A stretch of 64,000 nucleotides of DNA from NCBI RefSeq assembly GCF_003314995.1, contig NZ_QNRH01000011.1, forward strand, positions 1 to 64,000, written 5' to 3'. The DNA comes from Pseudochrobactrum asaccharolyticum. GTDB lineage: Bacteria > Pseudomonadota > Alphaproteobacteria > Rhizobiales > Rhizobiaceae. Position 1 is the first letter of the stretch, and every line of letters begins with the position of its first letter. Both the position numbers and the translations under genes were made by a program. The notes below the pieces were generated by a model, which did no database searches, was not told the DNA's origin, and saw only the letters and a program-made list of their open reading frames with translations. This document shows positions 38,674 to 47,896 of the stretch, one piece after another.

Positions 38674-39738
38674 ATGCTCGACCGACTTGGCATGACGTTG
38701 CCGATTATTCAGGCGCCGATGGCTGGTATCTCGACCCCAGCTCTCGCAGCTGCAGTCTCGAATGCCGGTGGTCTTGGATCTATTGGCGTTGGTGCAACCA
38801 ATCCCGCTGGTGCGCGGATGATGATTGAGGAACTCCGCGCCAGGACGCAACGCGTGTTCAATGTCAATGTTTTTGTACATGCCAAGCCGAAGGCGGACCC
38901 GGCTCGGGAAGCCGACTGGCTAGCATGGTTGGCTCCGCTGTTTGCAGAGTTTGGTGCGGAACCTCCAAGGGCACTGCGCACCATATACAAGAGCTTCATG
39001 GAAGATCCCGACATGTTGGCGTTGCTGCTCGAGATGAAACCGGCTGTCGTCAGCCTGCACTTTGGATTGCCGTCATCCGATGCCATCCAGGCGCTTAAGG
39101 CCGCAGGGATCACACTTCTGGCAACTGCGACCAACCTCGACGAAGCGCGCGTGATAGAAGCAGCCGGCATTGATGCCATCATAGCGCAAGGTATCGAAGC
39201 GGGCGGACACCGCGGCATCTTCGACCCGACAGTGACTGATGATGGTTTGGGAACAATGGCGCTCACACGGTTGCTCGTTCGTCAGACCGCGCTGCCTGTT
39301 ATTACGGCCGGTGGCATCATGGATGGAGCGGGCATTGCCGCTGCACTGGATCTTGGCGCCGTCGCGGCCCAACTTGGCACGGCCTTCATTGCCTGCCCCG
39401 AGTCGGCCGCCGATGAAGCCTATCGCGAGGCGCTAAAGGGACCCGGCGCGCATCACACTTGCTTGACCACGTTGATCTCCGGCCGTCCGGCACGAGCGCT
39501 TGCCAATCGGTTCACTGCGCTGATGGCGATGATACTGGATCGCCTGCCGCCTGATTATCCTATTGCCTATGATGCCGGAAAGGCGCTCAATGCTGCTGCC
39601 CGTGCCAAGGGCGAGTACGGATTTGGTGCACAATGGGCGGGACAAGGTGCGCCGTTGTCGCGTTCAATGCCGGTCGTCGAGCTTATGGCCACATTGGCTC
39701 GTGAACTTGAGCTTTCCCATAGGTCACCGGTTAAGTGA
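38674..39738 (+). CDS. Nitronate monooxygenase (2-nitropropane dioxygenase family)
   Basis: 354 residues from ATG 38674 ([20 protein letters not shown]); TTG 38662 upstream is unlikely. TIM-barrel FMN enzyme: [59 protein letters not shown] and [13 protein letters not shown]. It oxidises alkyl nitronates such as propionate-3-nitronate, a plant defence toxin. Divergent LysR next to it and downstream MFS suggest a substrate-induced unit. Followed by a palindromic repeat. Confidence 0.92.
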   Translation: MLDRLGMTLPIIQAPMAGISTPALAAAVSNAGGLGSIGVGATNPAGARMMIEELRARTQRVFNVNVFVHAKPKADPAREADWLAWLAPLFAEFGAEPPRALRTIYKSFMEDPDMLALLLEMKPAVVSLHFGLPSSDAIQALKAAGITLLATATNLDEARVIEAAGIDAIIAQGIEAGGHRGIFDPTVTDDGLGTMALTRLLVRQTALPVITAGGIMDGAGIAAALDLGAVAAQLGTAFIACPESAADEAYREALKGPGAHHTCLTTLISGRPARALANRFTALMAMILDRLPPDYPIAYDAGKALNAAARAKGEYGFGAQWAGQGAPLSRSMPVVELMATLARELELSHRSPVK

Positions 39739-39740
39739 AC

Positions 39741-39845
39741 TAGAGCATAATTCCTTAAACTTGGATCAATTTAAGATAAAATTATGCTCTAATCTTAAAG
39801 TGTTAGAGCGACCTTTGTGTGCCAGGTCTGGCACACGGCGCTCTA
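39741..39845. repeat. Brucella-type palindromic repeat (two nested dyads)
   Basis: First dyad: AGAGCATAATT (39742-39752) with AATTATGCTCT (39780-39790). Second dyad: AGAGCG (39805-39810) and GTGTGCCAG with CTGGCACAC (39817-39825, 39828-39836), closed by CGCTCT (39839-39844). The length of about 105 bp and this build match the repetitive palindromes described in Brucella (Bru-RS). Its end provides the last codons of the minus-strand TetR gene. The exact family name is from memory. Confidence 0.7.
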
Positions 39846-40450
39846 GCATCAGTTTTGTACCGTAATCCGTCGAGCAACAACATGACCATTCGCTTGGTAT
39901 GTGCGGCTCCGTCCTCCCCGGATGTAACGGAAAGATTACCGATCGCGCGGAGCAGGTCATAAGCTCCCACGTCATTGCGTATCTCACCGGCATCAGCGGC
40001 GGCGGCGAGCAACATCGTCAACGCCGGTTCAAATCTACTCCGGAAATAGTTTGGCAGGCTGGCGAACGCGGGATCGCCGGAGTGAAGAGCGGCTGCAAGT
40101 CCTTGTTTTGTGGCGAGGAAGCGGGTGTAGTGCAGCAGCCATTCCATCAGTGCTGGGACCGGCTCTTGGCTTTCGGCAAGCGCGTCGGCTGCAATTGCGC
40201 ACGCATCCACCTCACGCCTAAACACAGCCGCGATTAAGTCGGATCGTTTAGGGAAACGGCGATAAAGAGTGGCAATGCCAACACCTGCCTTGGTCGCGAT
40301 CTCCCGCACTGGCGCATCCACGCCGGTTGTAGCAAAAACTGACTTCGCCGCTTCAAGCAATGCGTCTTCACTTCTCTGCGCATCCGCACGTCTGCGCCGT
40401 GGAGTTTGGCCGACAATGTCTGCCTGGCTCTCATCAGTGAGAAGGGTCAT
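39803..40450 (-). CDS. TetR-family regulator
   Basis: About 215 residues, ATG 40450 (MTLLTDESQADIVGQTPRRR); frame extension upstream is not supported and the ribosome site is weak. HTH VREIATKAGVGIATLYRRFP with a helical effector domain (LPNYFRSRFEPALTMLLAAA). Its last residues (ARAPCARPGTQRSL) are coded by a palindromic repeat, so the natural C-terminus may have been replaced. Divergent from the quinone reductase gene; two identical dyads stand between. Confidence 0.9.
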   Translation of the reverse strand: MTLLTDESQADIVGQTPRRRRADAQRSEDALLEAAKSVFATTGVDAPVREIATKAGVGIATLYRRFPKRSDLIAAVFRREVDACAIAADALAESQEPVPALMEWLLHYTRFLATKQGLAAALHSGDPAFASLPNYFRSRFEPALTMLLAAAADAGEIRNDVGAYDLLRAIGNLSVTSGEDGAAHTKRMVMLLLDGLRYKTDARAPCARPGTQRSL

Positions 40451-40491
40451 GTCACGCTGAGTTGTCAATTTTTTCCAAAGCCTCTTGAAGA

Positions 40492-40539
40492 GGAACATTG
40501 TTCCGTATATGTATCTATCCTGAAATGGAACGCTGTTCC
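40492..40539. promoter_or_regulatory. Two TetR-type operator dyads
   Basis: GGAACATTGTTCC (40492-40504) and GGAACGCTGTTCC (40527-40539) share the dyad GGAAC-N3-GTTCC and are 35 bp apart (start to start). They lie between the divergent tetR-type gene and the quinone reductase gene and are most likely bound by the TetR protein to control both directions. Confidence 0.82.
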
Positions 40540-40677
40540 ATATGGTGTCGGATCGACGTTCCGTTTCTCGTATATAGACTAGCCAGAGCAGGCTGTCATC
40601 CGTTGAGTAAGGTCTCATGCGTTATTCCCATGGACTTCACATGCATCGAAACTGGTACCACTGCGAGAGGAAAGAAC

Positions 40678-41541
40678 ATGGCAATCGCAATCACAGGCGC
40701 TACTGGAAAGCTTGGTCGCCTCGTCGTACAGAAACTCAAGGCCAGGATCGAGCCATCTTCTATTGTCGCGATCGCCAGAGATTTGACGAAATGCCAGGAG
40801 TTGGGTGTTACAGCCCGGCAGGGCGACTACGACCAACCGGAGCAACTATTCGAGGCGCTGGTCGGAATCGAGGCCGTGCTACTGATTTCATCATCGGTGG
40901 ATACAGGTAGAGTCAGGCACCATCGCAACGTTATCAACGCCGCAATGAAAGCCGGTGTGCAGCGGATTGTCTACACCAGCACGCTTCATGCTGACTGGTC
41001 ACCTATTGGCAGCGCCTCAGACCACCTCGCCACGGAACGCGCCCTGCGTGGCTCAGGCCGTGCGATCACTATATTGCGCAATGGCTGGTACACGGAGAAC
41101 TACGCCAGTTCCTTCCGATCGGCGATCGCTTCCGGCATCCTCTACGGATGTGCGGGCGATGGCAAATTTTCTTCCGCAAGCCGCGCCGATTACGCTGATG
41201 CTGCGGTAGAAGCGCTCATCGGGGTTGGCCACGACGACCGAACCTATGAGCTCGCGGGTGACAGCAGTTACACATTGGCTGACGCTGCCGCCAAACTATC
41301 GCTGCAGACCGGAAAGCGCATTGTTTATCGGAATCTTCCCGACACAGACTATGTGGCAGCGCTGATTAAAGCGGGCATACCGGAAGCCACGGCTATAAAG
41401 ATAGCAAGCTTCGATGTCGCGGCCTCCAACGGCGCTTTGTTTCATGATGGTGGGCAGCTCTCCGCCTTGATCGGTCACTCGACCGAAACGCTCGCAAAGA
41501 CAATCTCATTCATCACTCTAAGCAACATTCGCGGTTCTTAA
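40678..41541 (+). CDS. NmrA-type NAD(P)H:quinone oxidoreductase (QorB/YtfG-like)
   Basis: 287 residues, ATG 40678 (MAIAITGATGKLGRLVVQKL) after GAGAGGAAAG; the longer frame is artificial. Atypical SDR with ITGATGKLGRLV, VLLISSSVDTGRVRHHRNVI and RIVYTSTLHADWSP. This is the layout of YtfG-like quinone reductases (QOR2) that use NADPH. Divergent TetR with paired operators suggests induction by an electrophile. Two hydrolase/SDR genes follow in the same direction and could be one unit. Confidence 0.88.
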   Translation: MAIAITGATGKLGRLVVQKLKARIEPSSIVAIARDLTKCQELGVTARQGDYDQPEQLFEALVGIEAVLLISSSVDTGRVRHHRNVINAAMKAGVQRIVYTSTLHADWSPIGSASDHLATERALRGSGRAITILRNGWYTENYASSFRSAIASGILYGCAGDGKFSSASRADYADAAVEALIGVGHDDRTYELAGDSSYTLADAAAKLSLQTGKRIVYRNLPDTDYVAALIKAGIPEATAIKIASFDVAASNGALFHDGGQLSALIGHSTETLAKTISFITLSNIRGS

Positions 41542-41584
41542 GCGAGCCGACTGTCGAGTACGTAAACTTTTGAAGGAGGGTCGC

Positions 41585-42526
41585 ATGGCCAATCATCGCG
41601 CAGGAAAGATAAGTGTGCCTATCGTAGATCTGCCCGCTGTCGTTTCCGTCGCTCCCATCATTATTCCCGCGCCAGGACGGGGCCTGGACCTACATATCCG
41701 GGTGTCCGCGCCCATCGTGGGTGATGCGCTGCCAATCATTGTCTTTTCGCATGGCAACGGTCAGTCGCTCCATGCCTATGGCCCCCTTGCCAGCTATTGG
41801 GCTGCGCAGGGGTTCGTCGTAATCCAGCCGACGCATTTGGATTCTCGAATGATCGACCTCGCGTTAGATGACCCCCGCCGGCCACGATTATGGCACTTCC
41901 GAGAGGAGGATCTAGTACGGATACTCGATGAGTTGGATAGCATCGAAGAAATGGTGCCGCTTATTCGGGGACGGCTCGACCGCGAGCGTATCGCGGTAGC
42001 GGGCCATTCATGGGGCGCACAGACCGCCGGTACTTTACTCGGCGCGACACACCCTCATCCTGAAGATGGCTCGGTGGTGAACAGAAAGGACGCGCGTATT
42101 AAGGCCGGTGTGCTGCTGTCAGTTCCAGGCAGCGGGGGTGGGCTCAGCGCTAACGCTGCCCGCAATTTTCCGTTCATGTATCCCGACTTCTCGACCATGA
42201 GCACGCCGACACTGATCGTCGCTGGCGATAATAACAAGGTCAGCATGACCATACGCGGGCCTGTTTGGTGGCGAGAAGCCTATGATCTTAGCTCCGCACC
42301 AAAGGCATTGTTCACTGTGTTTGGCGGCGAGCACTCGCTTGGCGGCATCTCCGGTTACGAGGCGCGCGAGACGACGGATGAACGGCCCGAGCGGGTCGCT
42401 GCGATCCAAAGGCTGACGACGGCATATCTGTACAGTGCTCTCTACGCAGGTAATTCGGCTTGGCGGGAAGCTCGCGCAGAACTGGCAGCCGCTCAGAATC
42501 CGGAGGGCTCTATCGAGACGAAGTAG
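41585..42526 (+). CDS. Alpha/beta hydrolase (chlorophyllase/dienelactone-like)
   Basis: About 313 residues, ATG 41585 (MANHRAGKISVPIVDLPAVV) after AAGGAGG. An oxyanion VFSHGNGQSLHAYGP, nucleophile elbow VAGHSWGAQTAG (GHSWG), acid within IVAGDNNKVS and histidine in FGGEHSLGGIS. No secretion signal is evident. Substrate unknown. It follows QorB by 40 bp and precedes an SDR by about 100 bp in the same direction. Confidence 0.87.
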   Translation: MANHRAGKISVPIVDLPAVVSVAPIIIPAPGRGLDLHIRVSAPIVGDALPIIVFSHGNGQSLHAYGPLASYWAAQGFVVIQPTHLDSRMIDLALDDPRRPRLWHFREEDLVRILDELDSIEEMVPLIRGRLDRERIAVAGHSWGAQTAGTLLGATHPHPEDGSVVNRKDARIKAGVLLSVPGSGGGLSANAARNFPFMYPDFSTMSTPTLIVAGDNNKVSMTIRGPVWWREAYDLSSAPKALFTVFGGEHSLGGISGYEARETTDERPERVAAIQRLTTAYLYSALYAGNSAWREARAELAAAQNPEGSIETK

Positions 42527-42624
42527 GGATACGGTCGTGACCGCTCTTCCTTCCCCATTTATCCATTATCATTGCCTCTATGGATTGCAGCTTTCATTGC
42601 ATTTTACACAACAAAGGAGTTCGT

Positions 42625-43374
42625 ATGTCTACAATTCTTATCACCGGTTGCTCGTCTGGCTTTGGCCTCGAGACCGCGCGTTATTTCCTCGAACGCGACT
42701 GGACCGTGATCGCTACGATGCGCACACCCAGAGAAGATGTGCTGCCTATTTCCGAACGCCTGCGGATACTTCCACTTGACGTAACTGATATCAACAGCAT
42801 TGCACGTGCTGTTGATGCGGCCGGGCCGATCGATGCGCTTGTCAATAATGCTGGTGCTGGCTTGATGGGCGCGTTGGAAGGCCAGTCGATAGATGCGATC
42901 CGCCAACTTTTCGAATTGAACACGTTTGGCACTATGGCGATGACCCAGGCAGTATTGCCCAGTTTTCGGAAACAGGGTGGGGGGGTGATCGTCAACCTGT
43001 CATCTGCGGTGACACTCAAGCCGCTGCCGATGTTATCCGCCTACACGGCAAGCAAGGCGGCCGTAGAGGCGTTCACCGAGAATCTCGCATTAGAAGTAGA
43101 GCCTTTTGGCGTACGCTTGCACTTGGTAATTCCTGGTCGTGCGCCGCAGACGTCTTTCAGTGCAAGTGCCCGTGCCCGCTCGATAAACGGTATTCCCGAA
43201 GCTTATACCGGTTGGGCCAAGCAGATATTTGCGGAAATGCAAGATTCATCGTCAGAAATCACACAGGCGATCGATGTGGCAGAGGCGGTATGGCGTGCTG
43301 TGACTGATCCATCCGCACCATTGCGTATTCCGGCAGGAGCGGACGCCTTGGTGCTTGCGGAGGCGGTCAACTGA
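42625..43374 (+). CDS. Classical SDR-family oxidoreductase
   Basis: 249 residues, ATG 42625 (MSTILITGCSSGFGLETARY) after AAAGGAG; the longer frame upstream lacks support. Glycine-rich TGCSSGFG, NNAGAGLMG, catalytic YTASKAA (YxxxK) with serine in NLSSAVTLK. NAD(P)-dependent reduction of a carbonyl. Probably co-transcribed with the preceding hydrolase and QorB. Confidence 0.92.
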   Translation: MSTILITGCSSGFGLETARYFLERDWTVIATMRTPREDVLPISERLRILPLDVTDINSIARAVDAAGPIDALVNNAGAGLMGALEGQSIDAIRQLFELNTFGTMAMTQAVLPSFRKQGGGVIVNLSSAVTLKPLPMLSAYTASKAAVEAFTENLALEVEPFGVRLHLVIPGRAPQTSFSASARARSINGIPEAYTGWAKQIFAEMQDSSSEITQAIDVAEAVWRAVTDPSAPLRIPAGADALVLAEAVN

Positions 43375-43483
43375 CTTGCCTGCAAGCCACATTTCCTCTC
43401 GTCCTCAGATTAGCGAGAGCGAATAGCTGGTACGAGGGGAGCAACGAAATTGAGGTTATACGGCGGAGGAGAATTCAGCACTC

Positions 43484-44010
43484 ATGGTTGATCGTCAAAG
43501 GCGATTATTGACATCGCTGGGCTCCCGCATTTCCCTCACTTCGTTGATTCAAGCGCTCGCCGTTGCAGAGTATCTCAGTTTCTACCGAGCTGCCGATGCA
43601 CTCGGCGTTAGTCAGTCCAGTGTCAGTGCAGGGATAAAGGCACTGGAGGAAAACCTTGGCATTCTGCTATTCGAGCGGAACACACGAGGCGTCCGCCTTA
43701 CAGAAGCCGGACGCTTTTTCGTCGATCAGGTAGCGAAAGGCGTTAATCAACTTGAGCACGCTGTTCAGACCGCTGGTATGGCAGCAGCGGGTGAGCATGG
43801 CCGACTGCGCATAGGCATCCATGCCCTCATTCCAGGCAGTTTCCTTGATGAGTTGATTGGTCAATATCGCGAAGATCACCCCAGAATCGCCGTAGAGATT
43901 ATCGAAGGAACGGCTCGTGAAACAATTATGCAACTTCGTGCTGACTAACTGGATGTGGCATTTATCGCTCACTGTCTAGACGCTGTACATACGCGGAGAT
44001 CAAGTCATAA
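43484..44010 (+). pseudogene. LysR-family regulator, truncated
   Basis: The frame starts MVDRQRRLLTSLGSRISLTS at ATG 43484 with a GGCGGAGGAG site rather far away. HTH (AADALGVSQSSVSAGIKALE) is complete and the effector domain begins (HGRLRIGIHALIPGSFLDEL). A TAA at 43946 interrupts (MQLRAD-stop-LDVAFIAH), then homology fades by about 44010. The gene lost its C-terminal half and is likely inactive. Confidence 0.85.
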
Positions 44011-44105
44011 GGTATTTATGACAAACTTCTTTAAGCTAATAATTCTGTAAAATTTTAATGTGCGAGGCGTTGACATGAAACAAGACTCGAAACATATAAA
44101 GTTAC

Positions 44106-44570
44106 ATGAAAAAAGATAGCAGATTATCGGGCATTCTTCATGTCCTCTTACATATGGCAGAAATTGGCGAACCCATTACCTCAGAAGTAATGGCGCAAAT
44201 GATGCGGACAAATCCTGTTGTTATCCGTCGTATTATGGCCGGACTTAGGGATGCTGGATTTGTTCGTTCTGAAAAGGGGCATGGGGGAGGTTGGATAATC
44301 GAAGCCGACTTTGAGTGCATCACGCTTCGCGATGTATATGCTGCACTTGGAAGTCCTGGTCTGTTTGCTATTGGCAACCGTAATGACGCACCTAGCTGTC
44401 TGGTTGAGCAAACGGTCAATGCAGTTCTCGAAACAGCTTTTCATGATGCAGAAGAATTGCTGCTTTTACACTTCGGTACTGTAACGCTTGCGCAGCTAAG
44501 TCGTAATTTTCACGCTCGGTTGCTGGCAAATGGGATATCACTCGATATGGAGACCTCTGATGCAGTTTGA
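44106..44570 (+). CDS. Rrf2-family transcriptional regulator
   Basis: 154 residues, ATG 44106 (MKKDSRLSGILHVLLHMAEI). Winged HTH: EPITSEVMAQMMRTNPVVIR, RRIMAGLRDAGFVRSEKGHG and GGWIIEADFECITLRDVYAA. The cysteine cluster of iron-sulfur Rrf2 proteins (IscR, NsrR) is absent; one cysteine (SCLVEQ) occurs, so it may be a CymR- or redox-type member. The stop overlaps the start of the next gene, so they are coupled. Confidence 0.9.
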   Translation: MKKDSRLSGILHVLLHMAEIGEPITSEVMAQMMRTNPVVIRRIMAGLRDAGFVRSEKGHGGGWIIEADFECITLRDVYAALGSPGLFAIGNRNDAPSCLVEQTVNAVLETAFHDAEELLLLHFGTVTLAQLSRNFHARLLANGISLDMETSDAV

Positions 44571-45468
44571 TGCTATTATAATTGGTGGCAGTTTTGCTGG
44601 TTTGTCGGCAGCTATTCATATCGCTCGCGGGTGCCGGAGAGTATGCGTTATTGATAGCGGCAGGCCAAGAAATCGCTTTTCCAGTGCTTCACATGGCTTT
44701 TTTGGTCAGGATGGGAGCGAACCATTCGCGATGATTGCGTCAGCACGTGCACAGCTTAAAACCTATCCAACGGTAAAGATGCTGGCCGCAGAGGCTAAGG
44801 ACGCTTGTGTTATAGATGGTGGTGTTGCGATTACGGTTGGGAGTGGAGAAGTTCTGACAGCCGCAAAGCTTATTCTTGCTTTTGGCGTTTCTGATATTCT
44901 ACCAGATTTACCGGGATTAAAAGAGCGTTGGGGTGCGAGCGTGTTGCACTGCCCATATTGTCATGGCTATGAATATAGTGGCAAGCGATTGGGCGTGCTC
45001 TATACAAGTCCTATGTCAACACATCAGGCATTACTTATTCCTGATTGGGGCTCGACGACCTTGTTTCTTAACGGTAATGAGATGCCAAGCGCCGACATTT
45101 TAGCTAAACTGGCTATACGCGGGGTGACGATCGAGCCTGAGCCAATTTCTGAGTTGCGCGGTGAAGGTATTAGTCTTTCATCTGTAAAACTTCATAATGG
45201 GCGTAGTGTTCCAATCGAAGCACTTTATATGGCACCTCAAACGCGCCTGAATAGTTCTATCGCTGAAGGTCTTGGTTGTGAAATAGAAGATGGACCATTT
45301 GGGCCGATAATCAAAACCGACATGATGAAAAGAACAAATGTTCCGGGCGTTTATGCAGCAGGAGATGTGGCACGGGTGCCTCATAATGTTTCCTTTGCTG
45401 TCGCAGATGGTGTCATGGCTGGAATGTCTGTCCATCAATCACTGATTTTCGGGCCGCTAGATACCTGA
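44560..45468 (+). CDS. Thioredoxin-reductase-like FAD oxidoreductase
   Basis: 302 residues, ATG 44560 (MQFDAIIIGGSFAGLSAAIH) after ATGGAGA, overlapping the Rrf2 gene by 11 bases. Two dinucleotide domains: GGSFAGLSAAIH for FAD, and a weaker second one; CPYC redox motif in LHCPYCHGYEY; FAD end motif VPGVYAAGDVARVPHNVSFA. It reduces a dithiol partner or acts on other disulfides, as in gliotoxin-type (GliT) or TrxB-like enzymes. Paired with its own redox-type regulator. Confidence 0.9.
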   Translation: MQFDAIIIGGSFAGLSAAIHIARGCRRVCVIDSGRPRNRFSSASHGFFGQDGSEPFAMIASARAQLKTYPTVKMLAAEAKDACVIDGGVAITVGSGEVLTAAKLILAFGVSDILPDLPGLKERWGASVLHCPYCHGYEYSGKRLGVLYTSPMSTHQALLIPDWGSTTLFLNGNEMPSADILAKLAIRGVTIEPEPISELRGEGISLSSVKLHNGRSVPIEALYMAPQTRLNSSIAEGLGCEIEDGPFGPIIKTDMMKRTNVPGVYAAGDVARVPHNVSFAVADGVMAGMSVHQSLIFGPLDT

Positions 45469-45696
45469 TTAAAATCATATTTATGATCAGGTGCTTTAAT
45501 TCTGGTACTCTCAGATGACGTTATTGTCACTGAGGGTACTGATGGGCATCTCTTTAAATGTTGATATTATAAATTTTCATTCCGAATTCCGAAGATAATA
45601 TTCTGAGGGCGGCAGATTCAAGAATTTACTAATGACATAAGCTTGTCATCAAACAGACGTATTCTACTTTAACCATGATAATTTGCTGGTTGAGAA

Positions 45697-46740
45697 ATGC
45701 TTGATCTTAATGATTTACGTCTTTTTGCTCTGATCGTTGAAAACAAAGGCATAGGACGTGCTAGCCGCACGCTTAATCAGGCGAAATCTACAATCAGCCG
45801 TCGTCTTGCAGCTTTAGAATACCAGCTAAAGGCTAGTCTGATTGATCGTGATCGTGATGATTTTACTCTCACTCAAAAGGGCGAAGAGGTTTATCAGCTT
45901 TCACGTACCATCTTAGAGGCGGGGCTGCTTGTTGAGGCAACGCTGGCGAATGAGCAAACAAAACTGAATGGCAATATAAACCTTAGCCTTTCATCGCTCT
46001 TCGTTCCTGTTTTTACGCATATAGCTGCTGAACTTACCCAGACACATCCAGGCATCAGATTAAATATTGCAGTCAATGACGACACGAATATTCAAGCTCA
46101 AGACGGATATGATCTTTATTGGCGAGCACATGGGCAGCAACTTGCAGATTCAGCATTAAAACAACAAAAACTCGCCCGTCATCCGTTACAAGTTGTTGCA
46201 TCCCCCCTTTATGTGAAGCGTAAAGGTTTACCATATTCGCCTGAAGCACTGGTGCACTTTGATATGTTGGGCTTTGAGCATACTCAAAGAACAAACCAGC
46301 TGTCTTTCTCATCAGGTAATTCTTTTACAACTACGGTCGATTATCTTCCGAAATTACGCTCTGCTAATATTGATTTGTTGTTACATAATGTGCTGGCATC
46401 CGTAGGATGTGCAGTTTTGCCTGCATATAGCTGCGCTCCCTATTTAGCCAATGGTTTGTTGGTGGATATATTACCGGACTGGCAGGCAGAAAGCCTCACT
46501 ATCAGCCTGTTGAAACGGCCTCTCGCCTATCAAACGCCAATGGTTACAACGGTCTCTGGCTTAATTGAGCGATCTGTCAGGCAACATTTCGCCCTCGTTG
46601 CAAAAACGGAACAGGGGGTTGCCACATTGCTCCGGCCTGTCGCAGCAAAACTGTCATATACAGCGCCTAGCATTCGTCTAAGCCCGCATGATGCTTTGCA
46701 GTTCATGCCAGAAACGAATGTTACAAGCGGAGAAAACCTG
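45697..46740 (+). CDS. LysR-family regulator lacking its own stop codon
   Basis: 348 codons, ATG 45697 (MLDLNDLRLFALIVENKGIG). HTH (GRASRTLNQAKSTISRRLAA) and effector domain (NLSLSSLFVPVFTHIAAELT, PAYSCAPYLANGLLVDILPD) are complete to about residue 300. The frame then runs a further 45 residues of non-LysR sequence and straight into the substrate-binding protein beginning at 46741, so no stop separates the two. Translation may yield a LysR-SBP fusion or the SBP may start anew. Likely regulates this ABC importer operon. Confidence 0.85.
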
Positions 46741-47754
46741 ATGAATCCGATATTCAAAGCTGTTGGCGCAGCCGTAATTGGAGCATCCACACTTTTATCG
46801 ATGCCTGCTTATGCCGATGACACACCGGGGCCGGTTGTTGTTTACACAAATGATTTTGAAGATGTATTACGTGACCGTTTCAAAACAGACACCGGCCGCG
46901 ATGCAGAAATTGTACAAATGAGCGGCGGTGAATTACTTGCCCGTATCGCTGCTGAAGCATCCAATCCGCAATGGGACATCATCATTTTCAATGGTTCAAA
47001 CGCGTTACAGGCGCTTGATGATAAAGGCCAGTTGAAACGAATGGTTGAACCGCGCAATTTGGCTAACCTTAACGAGATTGGTCAAAAACAACTGCCTCAA
47101 ACCAAGGCCTGGTTTCCAATTGGTCTCGCAGCATCTTGCGTTCTTGCTTATCGTAAAGATATGACGGAAACGCCACCTGCAAGTTTTGAAGATCTCGCAA
47201 ATGAAAAATATGCTGGTAAAGTCGGCATGGCCGATCCGGCGGTCGCAGCTCCCGCATATCCATGCGTTGCCCAGCTTTTCTACGCGATGGGGGATGAAAA
47301 GGCACGTGCGATGTTTGGTGGATATTTCAATAACGGACTGCGTGTATTTCGAACCAACGGACCCGTCGGGCGCGCTTTAGAAGCCGGTGATATCAGTGTC
47401 GCTTTATTGACATCACAGGTTGCTTACACACTTAAAAACAAAGGCGCACCTATAGAAATCCTGTGGCCGGATAATGGTGCACCAGGTTCGGTTCGCGGGG
47501 TAGGCATACAGGCAAAAACAAAACGCCCTGAAGCTGCCCAAACCTTTGTCGAGTGGATGCTCGAACCTACGACCCAAAAATATTTACAAGACAGTTCCGG
47601 TGCAGACGGATTGTTTGAAGCGACTGTAACAGGTGCTGGCCGACGTGCAGACGGTCCGCCTGAGGGTTCCATTTACTCGGTCGCACCGGCAGCTTTTGCT
47701 GCTAAGCAGGAAGAGGCTATCAAAAGCTGGTTCGCGGATCAGGCGGTGCGTTAA
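46741..47754 (+). CDS. ABC transporter substrate-binding protein (Fe3+/thiamine type)
   Basis: 337 residues. ATG 46741 with GGAG at 8 bases opens MNPIFKAVGAAVIGASTLLS with a signal peptide cut after MPAYA-DD. Bacterial solute-binding domain 1/8: VVVYTNDFEDVLRDRFKTDT, GGELLARIAAEASNPQWDII, WFPIGLAASCVLAYRKDMTE. It binds an unknown small ligand in the periplasm and hands it to the permease. The family includes FbpA, ThiB and phosphonate/spermidine proteins; neighbours suggest a thiamine or cofactor-like ligand. Confidence 0.88.
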   Translation: MNPIFKAVGAAVIGASTLLSMPAYADDTPGPVVVYTNDFEDVLRDRFKTDTGRDAEIVQMSGGELLARIAAEASNPQWDIIIFNGSNALQALDDKGQLKRMVEPRNLANLNEIGQKQLPQTKAWFPIGLAASCVLAYRKDMTETPPASFEDLANEKYAGKVGMADPAVAAPAYPCVAQLFYAMGDEKARAMFGGYFNNGLRVFRTNGPVGRALEAGDISVALLTSQVAYTLKNKGAPIEILWPDNGAPGSVRGVGIQAKTKRPEAAQTFVEWMLEPTTQKYLQDSSGADGLFEATVTGAGRRADGPPEGSIYSVAPAAFAAKQEEAIKSWFADQAVR

Positions 47755-47896
47755 TTGAAGGGCATGACCGGAAAAGCTTTTTGTCTGTTCTGGTCATGCT
47801 CTCTTTTAATAACGCTCAATGAGGAAGCCTTCGTTGATGGTGAGAACCACACGCATCCTGCCGGCTAATTTTATTTGAAATTGATGCTTAATAGTT

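Noticed and set aside
40029-40038. GGTTCAAATC as another tRNA T-arm echo
   Set aside because: A 10-base match inside the tetR coding sequence with no further match; expected by chance.
47755-47896. TPP riboswitch before the ABC permease
   Set aside because: The thi-box core was not found; only loosely similar bases are present.
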